From Ursidibacter maritimus (lineage in GTDB: Bacteria > Pseudomonadota > Gammaproteobacteria > Enterobacterales > Pasteurellaceae), in the NCBI RefSeq assembly GCF_009761395.1, contig NZ_LEKN01000013.1, forward strand, positions 124,001 to 188,000: a stretch of DNA of 64,000 nucleotides, given 5' to 3'. The notes under the pieces are model-generated. The model saw only the letters and a list, made by a program, of their open reading frames with translations, was not told the origin of the DNA and did no database searches. Both the position numbers and the translations under genes were made by a program. Below are positions 19,577 to 29,341 of the stretch, piece after piece. Position 1 is the first letter of the stretch. Every line of letters begins with the position of its first letter.

Positions 19577-20587
19577 TTAAAACAATACTAATTCTCTTAC
19601 TTTAAAGCCAACTGAAACCGCTGAGTTAAGAGCAAAATCAGCGGTTTGGTAAGCGGTAAGTTCAACGTTATTGATTGCAATTTGATAACGGTAAAATTGC
19701 CCTAAAAAGAGTTTATCTACCACAACGCCTTGTCCTTCTGGCTCTGCTTTAATCACTAGCTGCTCGGGGCGTAACAGCCATTGATACTCCCCGACGCTAT
19801 ATTCACTGTCGGGGAATAAATGGTAATCGCCAATCGGGCTATTGAGTACATTTCCATCCGAAACCTGACAGTTTAAATAATTCGTTCCACCTAAAAAATC
19901 TGCGACAAATTTATTCACAGGCGAATGATACAGTGCCATTGGTGTACCGAATTGAACGATCTTACCTTGATCCATTACCGCAATTTTATCTGCAAATGCA
20001 AAGGCTTCTTCTTTACTGTGCGTTACAAAAATCGCAGGGACTTTTTGGCTTTTTAAAATTTGTTTAATTTCTTGGATCATCTCATAACGAGTTTGGCTAT
20101 CTATATTTGAAAAAGGCTCATCAAGTAATAACAGTTGTGGCTTACAGGCTAAAGCACGAGCAATCGCAACCCGTTGTTGCTGACCGCCCGATAATTCGTG
20201 AGGAAAACGATGTTCAAAACCTTGCAGTTTCACCACCGCTAACATCTGCTGGGTAATCGCTTGCTGCTCCGCTTTAGGTAATTTGCTTAAACCAAATTGA
20301 ATGTTATCTTCCACATTCAAATGCGGAAAAAGGGCATAATCTTGGAAAATTAAACCAATTTTACGTTCTTCAACGGCTTTACGTTGCAAATTTTCGCCTG
20401 CTAAAAAAATACTGCCTTTCTGAATGGGTAATAACCCTGCAATCGCCTTTAATAAGGTTGTTTTACCACAACCACTTGCTCCTAATAGGCAGACAATTTC
20501 ATTCTCTTGTAGCTCTAAGTTCAGTGATTTTAACACTGATGTATGCTCAAATTGACAGCTAAGCTGTTGAATATCAAGTAATTTCAT
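19577..20587 (-). CDS. fbpC: Ferric iron ABC transporter, ATP-binding subunit
   Basis: This 336-residue ATPase energises Fe3+ import. Walker A GASGCGKTT (near residue 36), the ABC signature [15 protein letters not shown] (near residue 133), Walker B LLLLDEPFSNID and the switch histidine in FVTHSKEEA are all present, followed by a C-terminal TOBE-like regulatory domain. It is third in fbpA-fbpB-fbpC, six bases after fbpB. The family is also called AfuC or HitC; similar ATPases serve thiosulfate, spermidine and other importers, but the neighbours fix the substrate as iron. Confidence 0.93.
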   Translation of the reverse strand: MKLLDIQQLSCQFEHTSVLKSLNLELQENEIVCLLGASGCGKTTLLKAIAGLLPIQKGSIFLAGENLQRKAVEERKIGLIFQDYALFPHLNVEDNIQFGLSKLPKAEQQAITQQMLAVVKLQGFEHRFPHELSGGQQQRVAIARALACKPQLLLLDEPFSNIDSQTRYEMIQEIKQILKSQKVPAIFVTHSKEEAFAFADKIAVMDQGKIVQFGTPMALYHSPVNKFVADFLGGTNYLNCQVSDGNVLNSPIGDYHLFPDSEYSVGEYQWLLRPEQLVIKAEPEGQGVVVDKLFLGQFYRYQIAINNVELTAYQTADFALNSAVSVGFKVRELVLF

Positions 20588-20593
20588 TATGCA

Positions 20594-22246
20594 TTATCGC
20601 TCTTTTTGAGATTGTGAAATTAACGAACGGGTTAGCCAAATAACAGGAATTAACCCTACAAGTACTAATACAATTGCTGGCAGTGCCGCTCGTTCAAGTT
20701 GCTCGTCTGATGTAAACGTAAAAACGTGCGTCGCTAGCGTATCAAAATTAAATGGTCGCAACAGTAATGACGCATTTAACTCTTTCATACTTTCAATAAA
20801 CACCATCAATGCCGCTGTAATAATCCCTTTTGAAATCAATGGAATGTGGATCTTCTTAAACATTACCACCCCATTTTTACCCATTGTTTGACTTGCCATA
20901 TCTAAAGATGGTGAAATTCGCCCAAGAGATGTTTCAAGGCTACCGATTGCCATTGCTAGAAAGCGGATAGTATAAGCTAATACTAAAGCAAACAGCGAAC
21001 CTGAGAAAATTAACCCCACAGGCGATAATTCCAATGATTTCAATAATGCGTGTAATTGATGATCGGCAAATGTCAAAGGCGAAAGTAATCCAATAGCTAA
21101 CACAGTGCCAGGAATGGCATAGCCTAACGAAGAAATCTGTAAAGATAAGCGGGTTGTTTTCAGCCAAAATTTGCTATTGAGCGAAAGACGATAGGCAAAG
21201 TGCAACAATAAGGCAATCGCGACTGTTACCACAGAGGCAACCACCGATACTTTCAAACTATTTAACGCAAATTGCACAAAATCTAAATTCCAAGATTGTT
21301 CAAAATAATCGTAAGCCCAATAAAGCAGTCGCCCCAACGGAATAAAGAATGCCATTGAGAGCAATCCCCAACACCAAATATGTGCTAGGCATAATTTCCA
21401 ACCTGTTAATTGTTTAAAGGCACTTTTCTTTTCATAACCACGTTGATAACTTTTCTGTTTACGGCGGCTGTATTGCTCCAAAGTGATAAATAAGAAGATC
21501 ATCAACAACATAAAAATCGAAATACGGCTTGCAGTGCCTAAATCGTGAAAACCTAACCAAGAATCATAAATGGCAGTGGTTAAAGTCGGAACTGCAAAAT
21601 AAGAGACCGTTCCAAAATCGCCTAACGTTTCCATTGCCACTAACGCCATTCCGACCGCAATCGCTGGTCGAATGAGTGGAAAGGTAATTCGGCGGAAAAT
21701 TTGGCTTGGGGTCGCCCCTAGCATTTTGGCACTATGGGTTAAATTTTCCGATTGTTCAAGCAACGCAACACGGGCTAATAGGAAAATATAAGGATAAAGC
21801 ACTAAAGCAAGTACAAAGCAAGCACCATAAAGGGTACGAATTTTAGGAAACCAATAATCTTGTGGTGAATTCCAACCAAATAGATTTCGTAACATTTCTT
21901 GGAATGCACCTGAGTAATCAAGTAAATCCGTATAAAGAAAAGCAATTAAATAGGCTGGCATTGCTAAAGGCAAACACAATAACCACTGTAATGTTTTCTG
22001 CCCGAAAAATTGATAATTTGCCAAAATCCACGCCGATGGCAAGGCAAATATAAGAGAAAGAAAGACTGTGCCGATCACTAACAAACTGGAGTTAGTGACG
22101 TAGCTCCCAAGCATGGTATTCCATAAATGCGTGAGATTTTCCATTTCACCGTCGAATGCGTGATAAGCAATCGCAAGTAATGGGAGTAACACGATCAAAG
22201 TGGCAAAGACAGCAGTTTTCTGCCACACTAAAAAACGGTTTTTCAT
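20594..22246 (-). CDS. fbpB: Ferric iron ABC transporter, fused permease
   Basis: This 550-residue membrane protein is a duplicated BPD_transp_1 permease, so one chain forms the whole channel, as is typical of FbpB/AfuB/HitB. About 12 hydrophobic segments fall in two halves, each with an EAA-type loop: around AKMLGATPSQIFRRITFPLIRPAI in the first half and ASQTMGKNGVVMFKKIHIPLI in the second. It lies 133 bases after fbpA, with a stem-loop in the gap, and runs nearly into fbpC. Confidence 0.93.
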   Translation of the reverse strand: MKNRFLVWQKTAVFATLIVLLPLLAIAYHAFDGEMENLTHLWNTMLGSYVTNSSLLVIGTVFLSLIFALPSAWILANYQFFGQKTLQWLLCLPLAMPAYLIAFLYTDLLDYSGAFQEMLRNLFGWNSPQDYWFPKIRTLYGACFVLALVLYPYIFLLARVALLEQSENLTHSAKMLGATPSQIFRRITFPLIRPAIAVGMALVAMETLGDFGTVSYFAVPTLTTAIYDSWLGFHDLGTASRISIFMLLMIFLFITLEQYSRRKQKSYQRGYEKKSAFKQLTGWKLCLAHIWCWGLLSMAFFIPLGRLLYWAYDYFEQSWNLDFVQFALNSLKVSVVASVVTVAIALLLHFAYRLSLNSKFWLKTTRLSLQISSLGYAIPGTVLAIGLLSPLTFADHQLHALLKSLELSPVGLIFSGSLFALVLAYTIRFLAMAIGSLETSLGRISPSLDMASQTMGKNGVVMFKKIHIPLISKGIITAALMVFIESMKELNASLLLRPFNFDTLATHVFTFTSDEQLERAALPAIVLVLVGLIPVIWLTRSLISQSQKER

Positions 22247-22275
22247 TCCGAAAAAGGCTCTTTTTTAAAATGTAA

Positions 22276-22297
22276 TTGGACGCCCGAGAGCGTCCAA
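22276..22297 (-). terminator. Stem-loop between fbpA and fbpB
   Basis: TTGGACGC (22276-22283) and GCGTCCAA (22290-22297) pair around a 6-base loop. Such intercistronic hairpins after a binding-protein gene commonly protect its mRNA or partly terminate, giving more binding protein than permease. Confidence 0.6.
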
Positions 22298-22379
22298 ATT
22301 ATTCATTAGCGGTAAGATTCGTTTTATTTTTTGCAAAAAATCATTCCATACTTACAGCTATCACATTTGGTTGAATGAA

Positions 22380-23399
22380 TTATTTAACGTCGTCAAATTT
22401 TACTTCATCAACTAATTTTAAAGCTTTTTCGTAGTTTTTCGCAATATCTTCAAGTTTAATTGCGTCTGCTGAATATTCGCCCCAACCTTTTACTAATTTA
22501 GATGGTGAAACACCTTCTTTTACTGGGTATTCGTGGTTTAATTCTGCATAAAGTTGTTGAGCTTTATCGCCACTTAAATATTCAACTAATTTCACTGCGT
22601 TTGCTTTGTTCGGTGAATGTTTTGCAATAGCTACACCACTGATGTTGAAGTGAGTACCGTATTGACCTTGTGGGAAGTTAATAACTGCTGATTCAGCCCA
22701 CGCTTTTTGCTTATCATCATCTAACATTTTACCGTAGTAGTAGCTGTTACCTAATGAATAATCACAGATACCCTCTTTGATTGCTTTAACTTGGTCACGA
22801 TCGCCACCTTGTGGTTTTTGTGCAAGATTTGCTTTCAAGCCTTCTAAGAATTTTTTGGTTCTTTCTTCACCGTAATGTTCAATCATAGAAGCAAAGAGAG
22901 AAACGTTATAAGCGTTTTTACCAGAACGTACACAAACTTTGCCTTTGTATTCTGGTTTTGCTAAATCTAAATAATCGAAACCTGCTGGTAATTTACCCAC
23001 ACGATCTTTTGATGTGTAGATGACACGAGCACGTTTTGTTAAACCGAACCATTCATCGTTAGAATCGCGGAATTGTGCAGGGATATTTTTTTCTAATACT
23101 TTAGAATCCACTTTTTGTGCTAAACCTGCTTTTACAATTTCCATTACACGACTAATATCAACGGTTAAAAGTACGTCCGCTGGACTTAACTCACCTTCTT
23201 GTTTTACACGATCCACTAAGCCTTTATCAGCAAAGATCACGTTAACTTTGATACCAGTACTTTTTTCAAAATCTTTCAGCATTGGCTCAATTAAGTATGG
23301 CTGGCGATAAGAGTAAACATTGACTTCATTTGCTGCAACAGCTGAAGTTGATACAAATGCAGAAACGGCTAATGCCACAGTAGAAAGTACTTTTTTCAT
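22380..23399 (-). CDS. fbpA: Periplasmic ferric iron-binding protein
   Basis: FbpA captures Fe3+ (for example released from transferrin) in the periplasm. The 339-residue precursor has a cleavable signal peptide (about residues 1-23, ending AVAA), then NEVNVYSYRQPYLIEPML, and the tyrosine cluster in YSLGNSYYYGKMLDD that ligates iron. The mature sequence closely recalls Mannheimia-type FbpA from memory. It is the first gene of fbpABC. A TTGACT/TAGACT promoter with a degenerate Fur-like site lies upstream, and an IS1016-like element ends about 200 bases upstream. Confidence 0.94.
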   Translation of the reverse strand: MKKVLSTVALAVSAFVSTSAVAANEVNVYSYRQPYLIEPMLKDFEKSTGIKVNVIFADKGLVDRVKQEGELSPADVLLTVDISRVMEIVKAGLAQKVDSKVLEKNIPAQFRDSNDEWFGLTKRARVIYTSKDRVGKLPAGFDYLDLAKPEYKGKVCVRSGKNAYNVSLFASMIEHYGEERTKKFLEGLKANLAQKPQGGDRDQVKAIKEGICDYSLGNSYYYGKMLDDDKQKAWAESAVINFPQGQYGTHFNISGVAIAKHSPNKANAVKLVEYLSGDKAQQLYAELNHEYPVKEGVSPSKLVKGWGEYSADAIKLEDIAKNYEKALKLVDEVKFDDVK

Positions 23400-23460
23400 A
23401 AAAAATCCTCTGTTGTGAGATAAACATCCCTAAAAAAGCTTTAGGGGGTGAATGTAAAGC

Positions 23461-23503
23461 AGTCTAAATTTATCCAAGATCAAAGTCAATGATAACTGTT
23501 TTT
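23461..23503 (-). promoter_or_regulatory. Candidate fbpA promoter with Fur-like site
   Basis: On the minus strand TTGACT (23489-23484) and TAGACT (23466-23461) stand 17 bases apart. Overlapping the -35, 23485-23503 matches the 19-base Fur consensus at about 12 positions by hand alignment. Iron control of fbpABC is well known in the family; the site itself is only a candidate. Confidence 0.4.
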
Positions 23504-23600
23504 ATTTACAAATTAAAAAAATTCTCAAAAATTACTTAATTAACCCCATTTTCACAAAATTTACCAACTAACTCCAAGGTGAGTGCGTATTTTCCGTTTT

Positions 23601-24308
23601 GGGGCTGAAGTAGATTAGCCCTAAATTTCACACCATTTCCGCAAGGTTTTAAGCTGCATTTTAGGTGTTCCAACATTAAACCGAAATTCACATTCCTTCA
23701 AGAATAAAGGAAAGTTTTTTCGGTTTATTCCATTATATTTTCGAAGCACTCGCTTGGCTTGACTCCAAAAATTTTCAATCCCGTTAATGTGATTTTCTCG
23801 CTCAGCAAATATCTCAGAATGGTTAATTCGCTCGTGATGAAATTCACTCAAGGGCATCATAGCTGCGATAAGTATCCGTATAAACCCAGCTATCAGGCTT
23901 GATTTTCCTTTTGATAACAGGGAGTAACGTTTCACTCTTGGTATTTTCAACAACCACTGTAAACACCTTTCCTTGCCGTTTTAAAATACCAAAAACAGCG
24001 ACTTTCCCTGCTGCACCTCGACCACGTTTTCCTTTACGATGCCCACCAAAATCGCTTTCATCTAACTCAATTTTTCCCTCAAAAATCTCATCGGCTTCAA
24101 TGGATAAATGGTGGTCGATGATTTGACGAATTTTATGGTAAAACAAAATCGCTGAGTCAGGTTGAATACCAAGAATATCAGCAGCTGAACGAGCTGTTAC
24201 TTCTAGCACAAAAAATTCAAGCAGTCTTTTTTGTATGGATTTCTTTAATTTACAATGAGTTATCTTCATTTTTATAGACTAACATACTTGCTAATCTACT
24301 TCATCCCC
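23601..24308 (-). mobile_element. IS1016-like insertion sequence (IS1595 family)
   Basis: A 708-bp element has near-perfect terminal inverted repeats: GGGGCTGAAGTAGATTAGCC at 23601 and, on the other strand from 24308, GGGGATGAAGTAGATTAGCA. The ends, size and transposase match IS1016 of Pasteurellaceae. I find no 8-base target duplication (TCCGTTTT on the left, AAATGTAA on the right), so either the flanks have changed or the insertion rearranged its surroundings. The element sits between the fbpA promoter region and lrgB. Confidence 0.9.
23621..24269 (-). pseudogene. Frameshifted IS1016-type DDE transposase
   Basis: The first 141 codons (MKITHCKLKKSIQKRLLEFF to YRSYDALE) run into a TGA near 23851. 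The protein continues in another frame from SEFHHERINHSEIF to the C terminus KTLRKWCEI. The first part carries two catalytic aspartates (ELDESDFGG and VYTDTYRSYD); the second part holds the glutamate region HINGIENFWSQAK. The frames join at CCCTTGAGTGAA, where an intact copy would be expected to have a few more bases, so a small deletion is likely. The catalytic triad is split, so the copy is probably inactive unless a programmed shift occurs. Confidence 0.85.
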
Positions 24309-24405
24309 AAATGTAATTCATATTACAGGGAGAAGTTTTTCTTCTCTATCTTTACAAATCAAATGATCAACCACAAGCGGCAGGATTAATTAAAAACTTT
24401 GCAAA

Positions 24406-25104
24406 TCAATAAAAACACTTCAGCACAAGTTGAAATACAAAGGGAGCAAAGATAGACGAGAGAATACCGCAAAGCACTAATGCAACTGATGCGTAGCTGC
24501 CTGCTTTTATGCTGTATTCCATCGTTCTTGCTGTACCTAATGCGTGGGAAACAGCCCCCATACTTAAACCGATTGCTCGGGTATTTGTTACTTTTACCCA
24601 TTTTAGAATAGCAATACCAAAAGCAGAGCCTATAATACCTGCAATTGAAACCGCAATAGCACTTAATGCTGGATTTCCGCCCATCTCTTTAGTAATTGAA
24701 ACCGCAATTGCAGTAGTAACCGATTTAGGTAATAACGCAAGCAAAATATCTTGGCTTGCCCCTAATGCTAAGGCAAATAATACGCCCGTTATCATTGTGA
24801 ATAAGGTAGATGCCAACGCCAGAATGGCAATCTTACGCCAGTGTTTAATAAGTTGGGGAAGATGTTCATAGAATGGAACAGCTAATGCAACAACTGATAC
24901 ACCAAGTAGCTGGTTAATCGGTAAATTGCCTTGATAATATTGTTTAAAAGGAATATTAAAAATAACTAATACGCTCACAGTTATCAATAAAGAGAGAATA
25001 AAAGGATTTAAAATTGATGATTTCAGCTTTTTACTTGTTTTTAAGCCGATGATAAATAATAAAATAGTCAGTAAGCTATAAGAATAAATAGATAAATCAC
25101 TCAT
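24406..25104 (-). CDS. lrgB: LrgB/CidB (YohK) family membrane protein
   Basis: This 232-residue polytopic protein belongs to the LrgB family, which together with LrgA forms a holin/antiholin-like pair linked to murein hydrolase control and, in some bacteria, pyruvate uptake. Visible family blocks are PLYEHLP-like PFYEHLPQLIKHWRKI, LLALLPKSVTTAIAVSITKEMGG, GIIGSAFGIAILK and GLSMGAVSHALGTARTMEY. I chose the ATG at 25104 (MSDLSIYSYS) because AAGGG lies about eight bases upstream and the length matches the family; an upstream TTG would add seven residues. It overlaps lrgA by eight bases. Confidence 0.88.
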   Translation of the reverse strand: MSDLSIYSYSLLTILLFIIGLKTSKKLKSSILNPFILSLLITVSVLVIFNIPFKQYYQGNLPINQLLGVSVVALAVPFYEHLPQLIKHWRKIAILALASTLFTMITGVLFALALGASQDILLALLPKSVTTAIAVSITKEMGGNPALSAIAVSIAGIIGSAFGIAILKWVKVTNTRAIGLSMGAVSHALGTARTMEYSIKAGSYASVALVLCGILSSIFAPFVFQLVLKCFY

Positions 25105-25471
25105 CTTGCTGCCCTTCTCTCTCAAATAACCATTGTGCCAAATAGCCGATAATAATTAAACACCCAACAGTACTTAAAAAATTTGCAATAAATAAGGCTT
25201 GAAGATACTGATTAAGCACATCTATTTGCTCAATGATCCCAGAGCAAATGGGTAGGAAGAAAAGTGTCATATAGCGAGTTAAAGGGCGAGATGCAGGAGC
25301 AATCCATTGAATTTTAACGACTTTTATCACTAATAAACTAAATAGTAATAGTAATCCCCAAATGCTTTCTGGAATACCTATCGGTAACAGAATATTCAAC
25401 CATTGCCCTAACAATAGCATCAAAAAAAGTAATGATAATGCCACAATAAAACGTAGTGATTTAATTAACAT
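25097..25471 (-). CDS. lrgA: LrgA/CidA (YohJ) family holin-like protein
   Basis: The 124-residue protein has four hydrophobic segments and the LrgA family signature GQWLNILLPIGIPESIWGLLLLF near residues 21-45, then FFLPICSGIIEQ. LrgA proteins act like small holins or antiholins with LrgB. It precedes and overlaps lrgB on the same strand, 47 bases after yoaA. Regulation by a two-component system, as in staphylococci, is not evident here. Confidence 0.88.
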   Translation of the reverse strand: MLIKSLRFIVALSLLFLMLLLGQWLNILLPIGIPESIWGLLLLFSLLVIKVVKIQWIAPASRPLTRYMTLFFLPICSGIIEQIDVLNQYLQALFIANFLSTVGCLIIIGYLAQWLFEREGQQDE

Positions 25472-25518
25472 TTTGCTTCCCGTTTATCTAAATTTTCAAA
25501 TAATTTGTAAATTATTTC

Positions 25519-27447
25519 CTAAATCTCACCGCTTGTCTTGAGAAATTTGATTACTTTGTTTAAATCTCTGGTGCGCGTTGAAGGGGGAAGGCTTTTTAAA
25601 AAAGTTGCCCCATAATGACGCATTACTAGGCGAGAATCACAAATAATCACTGCACCTTTATCAGTAACATCTCGAATAAGTCGTCCAACACCTTGTTTTA
25701 AGGTAATAACGGCTTCTGGAATCTGAATATCATTAAATGGATCACCACCTTGCAACTTACAATCTTCCATTCTTGCTTTAAGCAATGGTTCATCAGGTGC
25801 GGTAAATGGCAGTTTATCAATGATGACCAAAGAAAGTGCATCTCCCCGCACATCAATCCCTTCCCAAAAACTTTGGGTGGCAACCAATACGCTATTTGGT
25901 TCAGCAATGAATTTCTCAAGCAGACGACTTTTACTGGTTTCACCTTGTAACAATACGCTCAATTGGCTATGCTCCCGCAGAAAATCAGCTAAACCACGCA
26001 TCATAAAATAAGAGGTACATAGCAGAAAACAGCGACCGTTATTCGCTTCAATCACGGGTTTAAGTAGTTGCCCTAATACCGTTAATGTGTGTGATTTGTT
26101 GGTATCAGGTAAATAACGTGGCACACAAAGTAATGACTGTTTTGCATAATCAAAAGGGCTTTGTAATACCATTTGCTCCGCATTTTCAATCCCTAAACGT
26201 TGGCAAAAATGATCAAACTTCCCTCCAACTTCTAAAGTTGCGGAAGTAAAAACCCAAGCGGTCTTTTGGCTTTTCATCTGCTCGCCAAACTTATCCGATA
26301 CAGTTAGTGGAGTAATATGCAAACCAAAGTAGCGTCCATTCGCTTCATACCAGTAGCAGTAGCCTATCACCGTAGTATCGCTCAATTTTTTTAGCAAAAC
26401 TTTGACTTCCGCTAAACGTTCAAAAATTTTATCTAATGTTTCAGAGCGACCTAGTGATTTTTTAACCACTTCACTTAAAAAATCAAGATTTTCATTTAGC
26501 TTGCTTAGCCCTTCAACAACTTTAGGATTATTCAGTAATTCTCGCAAATTCCCCCTTAACGAGCCGTCCCCAAGCAGTAAACGAAAATCTTGTACCACTT
26601 TTTGCAAATGATCCGATGCTTTACCAAGCTGAGCGAGATCTTTTAATTCCGAACGATAGACAATGTTACAATCTTTGCAAATATCAAAAAGCTGGCGAGA
26701 TGTTAAAGATTGCCCAAAATATTGGCTAGCAATATCAGGTAGTTGATGAGCTTCATCAAAAATTACTAATTCAGCATCGGGAATAAGTTCACCAAAACCA
26801 CTTTCTTTTACCGCCATATCCGCACAAAAAAGATGATGATTAACCACAACGATATCCGCATCCATCGCCTTTTTGCGAGCTTGTACTACATAACACTCTT
26901 TATAATTCGGGCAATCCGTTCCTAAACAACTTTCAGTGGTACTGACTAATTGCGGTAAGATCGGGCTATCTTCTGCTATTGTGATACATTCACTGAGATC
27001 GCCTGTTGCTGTTGAACTATGCCATTTTCGCACTTTGGATAAATCATTTAAGACCGATTTATCGCCTAATACGCCCATTGCAATCAATTGATCTAACCGT
27101 TCCAAACATAAATAGTTCGCTCGTCCTTTCAATAACGCTACCTTGCCTGTGTAATTTAAGGCTTTTTGGATCGTGGGCAGATCTCGGTTAAATAGTTGAT
27201 CTTGCAGGTTTTTAGAACCTGTTGAAACAATGGTTTTTTTACCTGATAGCAAAGCTGGCACAAGATAAGCGAAGGTCTTCCCTGTACCAGTTCCCGCTTC
27301 AATAACGGCACTACTTGCAAATTTTACGGCTCTTCCTACCGCTTGTGCCATATCAAGTTGTGCTTGACGTGGACGAAAACCTTGAATATTGCTACTTAAA
27401 CGCCCATTGGGACTGAAAGCATCATTGATTTTTTCTTGATATTTCAT
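25519..27447 (-). CDS. yoaA: DinG-family ATP-dependent DNA helicase YoaA
   Basis: This 642-residue superfamily-2 helicase of the XPD/DinG type has Walker A EAGTGTGKT near residue 53, four cysteines typical of the iron-sulfur cluster (C in NYLCLERL and three in ESCLGTDCPNYKECYV), the DEAH box IFDEAHQL and the C-terminal motif VGRLIRDVTDKGAVIICDSR. YoaA helps repair replication forks with the clamp-loader subunit HolC in E. coli. Length and motifs fit YoaA better than the larger DinG. It follows rarA by 65 bases on the same strand, a pairing that makes sense for fork repair. Confidence 0.9.
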   Translation of the reverse strand: MKYQEKINDAFSPNGRLSSNIQGFRPRQAQLDMAQAVGRAVKFASSAVIEAGTGTGKTFAYLVPALLSGKKTIVSTGSKNLQDQLFNRDLPTIQKALNYTGKVALLKGRANYLCLERLDQLIAMGVLGDKSVLNDLSKVRKWHSSTATGDLSECITIAEDSPILPQLVSTTESCLGTDCPNYKECYVVQARKKAMDADIVVVNHHLFCADMAVKESGFGELIPDAELVIFDEAHQLPDIASQYFGQSLTSRQLFDICKDCNIVYRSELKDLAQLGKASDHLQKVVQDFRLLLGDGSLRGNLRELLNNPKVVEGLSKLNENLDFLSEVVKKSLGRSETLDKIFERLAEVKVLLKKLSDTTVIGYCYWYEANGRYFGLHITPLTVSDKFGEQMKSQKTAWVFTSATLEVGGKFDHFCQRLGIENAEQMVLQSPFDYAKQSLLCVPRYLPDTNKSHTLTVLGQLLKPVIEANNGRCFLLCTSYFMMRGLADFLREHSQLSVLLQGETSKSRLLEKFIAEPNSVLVATQSFWEGIDVRGDALSLVIIDKLPFTAPDEPLLKARMEDCKLQGGDPFNDIQIPEAVITLKQGVGRLIRDVTDKGAVIICDSRLVMRHYGATFLKSLPPSTRTRDLNKVIKFLKTSGEI

Positions 27448-27512
27448 TTAATTAGAATTGAAGCGGTGAGTTACTATCAATTTTTTGTAAAAAATCGAAT
27501 ATATCTTCCCAC

Positions 27513-28853
27513 TTAAGATGAATAACGTTTCTTAAGGCTCTGCTCATCTAAAGCTTTTAGCCAAGCTAATTTTTCTTTAATCTGTTTCTCCATTCCCCGT
27601 TCGGTTGGGAAGTAGAATTGAGTGTCTTTTAAAGGTTCTGGGAAATAATTTTCCCCTGCGGCATAGGCATGCCGTTCATTATGAGCATATCGGTATTCAT
27701 CGCCATAACCTAATGACTTCATTAAATTAGTTGGTGCATTGCGTAAATGCTCTGGAACATCATAATCAACATCTTCTTTGGCAATCCGTTTCGCTTGGTT
27801 AAAAGCGGTATAGACCGCATTACTTTTGGGTGCAACGGCAAGATAAATCACCGCTTGGGCAATGGCCCTTTCTCCTTCGTAAGCGCCAACTCTTGTGTAA
27901 CAATCCCAAGCAGCAAGGGCAACTTGCATTGCTCTTGGATCTGCATTACCAATGTCTTCTGATGCGATTGCTAATAAGCGGCGTGCAACATAAAGCGGAT
28001 CGCCTCCAGCCGTTAATATGCGTGCATACCAATATAATGCCCCATCAGGCGATGAGCCTCGTACCGATTTATGTAGTGCTGAAATGAGATCATAGAATCG
28101 ATCTCCACCTTTATCAAAACGCGCTTGTCGTTCACCCAACACTTCAGTAAGTAAATGTTTATCTAGCAATTTTCCTTGGGGTAATTGTTCTGCCATATCG
28201 CACATCAATTCCAAACAATTTAAGGCAAAACGTCCATCACCGTTGACGTAATTCGCAAGTAGCTTCAATACATCATCTTGCAAAATCAATTTTTCATTAC
28301 CTAAACCACGCTCTTTATCAGTAATCGCATTTTGGAGAAGTTGCAAAATATCAGTTGCTTGTAAGGGCTTTAAGATATAAATACGCACTCTTGACAGTAA
28401 TGCATTATTTAATTCAAAGGAAGGGTTTTCAGTGGTTGCCCCAATAAATGTAATGGTGCCATCTTCAATATGGGGAAGAAAAGCATCTTGTTGGCTTTTG
28501 TTAAAACGATGAACTTCATCGACAAACAGCAGTGTTCTACGTCCTGTTTGTCGATTTAATCTTGCCTTATCTATCGCTTCTCGGATCTCTTTAATACCGC
28601 TAGTCACTGCGGATATTCGTTCGACATCTGCGTCTAACGCATTGGCAATAATTTCGGCTAGTGTAGTCTTGCCTGTTCCCGGTGGGCCCCAAAAAATCAT
28701 TGAGTGGCTATGCCCTGCTTCAATTGCTCGGCGTAATGGCTTACCTTGAGCAATCAAATGCGATTGACCAACATATTCATTTAAGTTGCGTGGACGCATT
28801 CGAGCAGAAAGCGGTCTGAAATCTGCTGAAAAATCCAAAGCTAAAGTACTCAT
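27513..28853 (-). CDS. rarA: Replication-associated recombination protein A (AAA+ ATPase)
   Basis: RarA (MgsA) is an AAA+ ATPase related to clamp loaders that acts at stalled replication forks. The 446-residue product begins [21 protein letters not shown] and has Walker [11 protein letters not shown], Walker [22 protein letters not shown] and the sensor block [21 protein letters not shown] chose the ATG at 28853, which overlaps the mreD stop by one base (TGATG) and gives the normal family length; an upstream start would add 19 unrelated residues. It looks translationally coupled to mreD. Confidence 0.95.
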   Translation of the reverse strand: MSTLALDFSADFRPLSARMRPRNLNEYVGQSHLIAQGKPLRRAIEAGHSHSMIFWGPPGTGKTTLAEIIANALDADVERISAVTSGIKEIREAIDKARLNRQTGRRTLLFVDEVHRFNKSQQDAFLPHIEDGTITFIGATTENPSFELNNALLSRVRIYILKPLQATDILQLLQNAITDKERGLGNEKLILQDDVLKLLANYVNGDGRFALNCLELMCDMAEQLPQGKLLDKHLLTEVLGERQARFDKGGDRFYDLISALHKSVRGSSPDGALYWYARILTAGGDPLYVARRLLAIASEDIGNADPRAMQVALAAWDCYTRVGAYEGERAIAQAVIYLAVAPKSNAVYTAFNQAKRIAKEDVDYDVPEHLRNAPTNLMKSLGYGDEYRYAHNERHAYAAGENYFPEPLKDTQFYFPTERGMEKQIKEKLAWLKALDEQSLKKRYSS

Positions 28854-29341
28854 CAACGTAAATGTAATCCTCGACGAATTTGGCGCATCAACAGGAAAAT
28901 CCAAGGCCATAACACACCGCTTATGACTGCGCCTAATAACTCTTGCACATTAAAATCGGCGCTGTGTAAAACAAATTCCACAAAAAAGATCACCAATCGG
29001 ATCAAAGCAATGTAAGCCATGACCAATAGGCTTTGTAGCCATAGCGATAAGTTACGCAAAATAAGGTGATATTTCGCCACAAAATAGATCGCAATAGATA
29101 ACACTAAAGCGTGAATACCTAAAATAGAACCTAAGATAACGTCCCAAATAATACCTGCAATAAACGCTGTACCTACGCTCATTTTATCGGGCAAGGCTAA
29201 TGCCCAATAAATCAGTACAAGTGCAATCCAAGCTGGGCGTAGCCCTTGGAAACCTGCTGGCCAAGGCATAATTTCAAGGACAAAAGAAATCATAAAAATA
29301 AAGACCAACACTAATAATTGGAAAATGGCATTTTGTCTCAT
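28853..29341 (-). CDS. mreD: Rod shape-determining protein MreD
   Basis: This 162-residue membrane protein has about five hydrophobic segments and the MreD-like stretch [28 protein letters not shown] near residues 27-54. With MreB, MreC, RodA and PBP2 it directs side-wall peptidoglycan synthesis. It overlaps mreC by four bases (ATGA) and its stop overlaps the rarA start. Gene order is mreB-mreC-mreD. Confidence 0.94.
   Translation of the reverse strand: MRQNAIFQLLVLVFIFMISFVLEIMPWPAGFQGLRPAWIALVLIYWALALPDKMSVGTAFIAGIIWDVILGSILGIHALVLSIAIYFVAKYHLILRNLSLWLQSLLVMAYIALIRLVIFFVEFVLHSADFNVQELLGAVISGVLWPWIFLLMRQIRRGLHLR

Noticed and set aside
23593-24316. Eight-base target duplication around the IS element
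   Set aside because: TCCGTTTT and AAATGTAA do not match, even when the ends are shifted by a few bases.
28854-28910. 19-residue extension of rarA into mreD
   Set aside because: The ATG at 28853 overlaps the mreD stop as TGATG and gives the family length.
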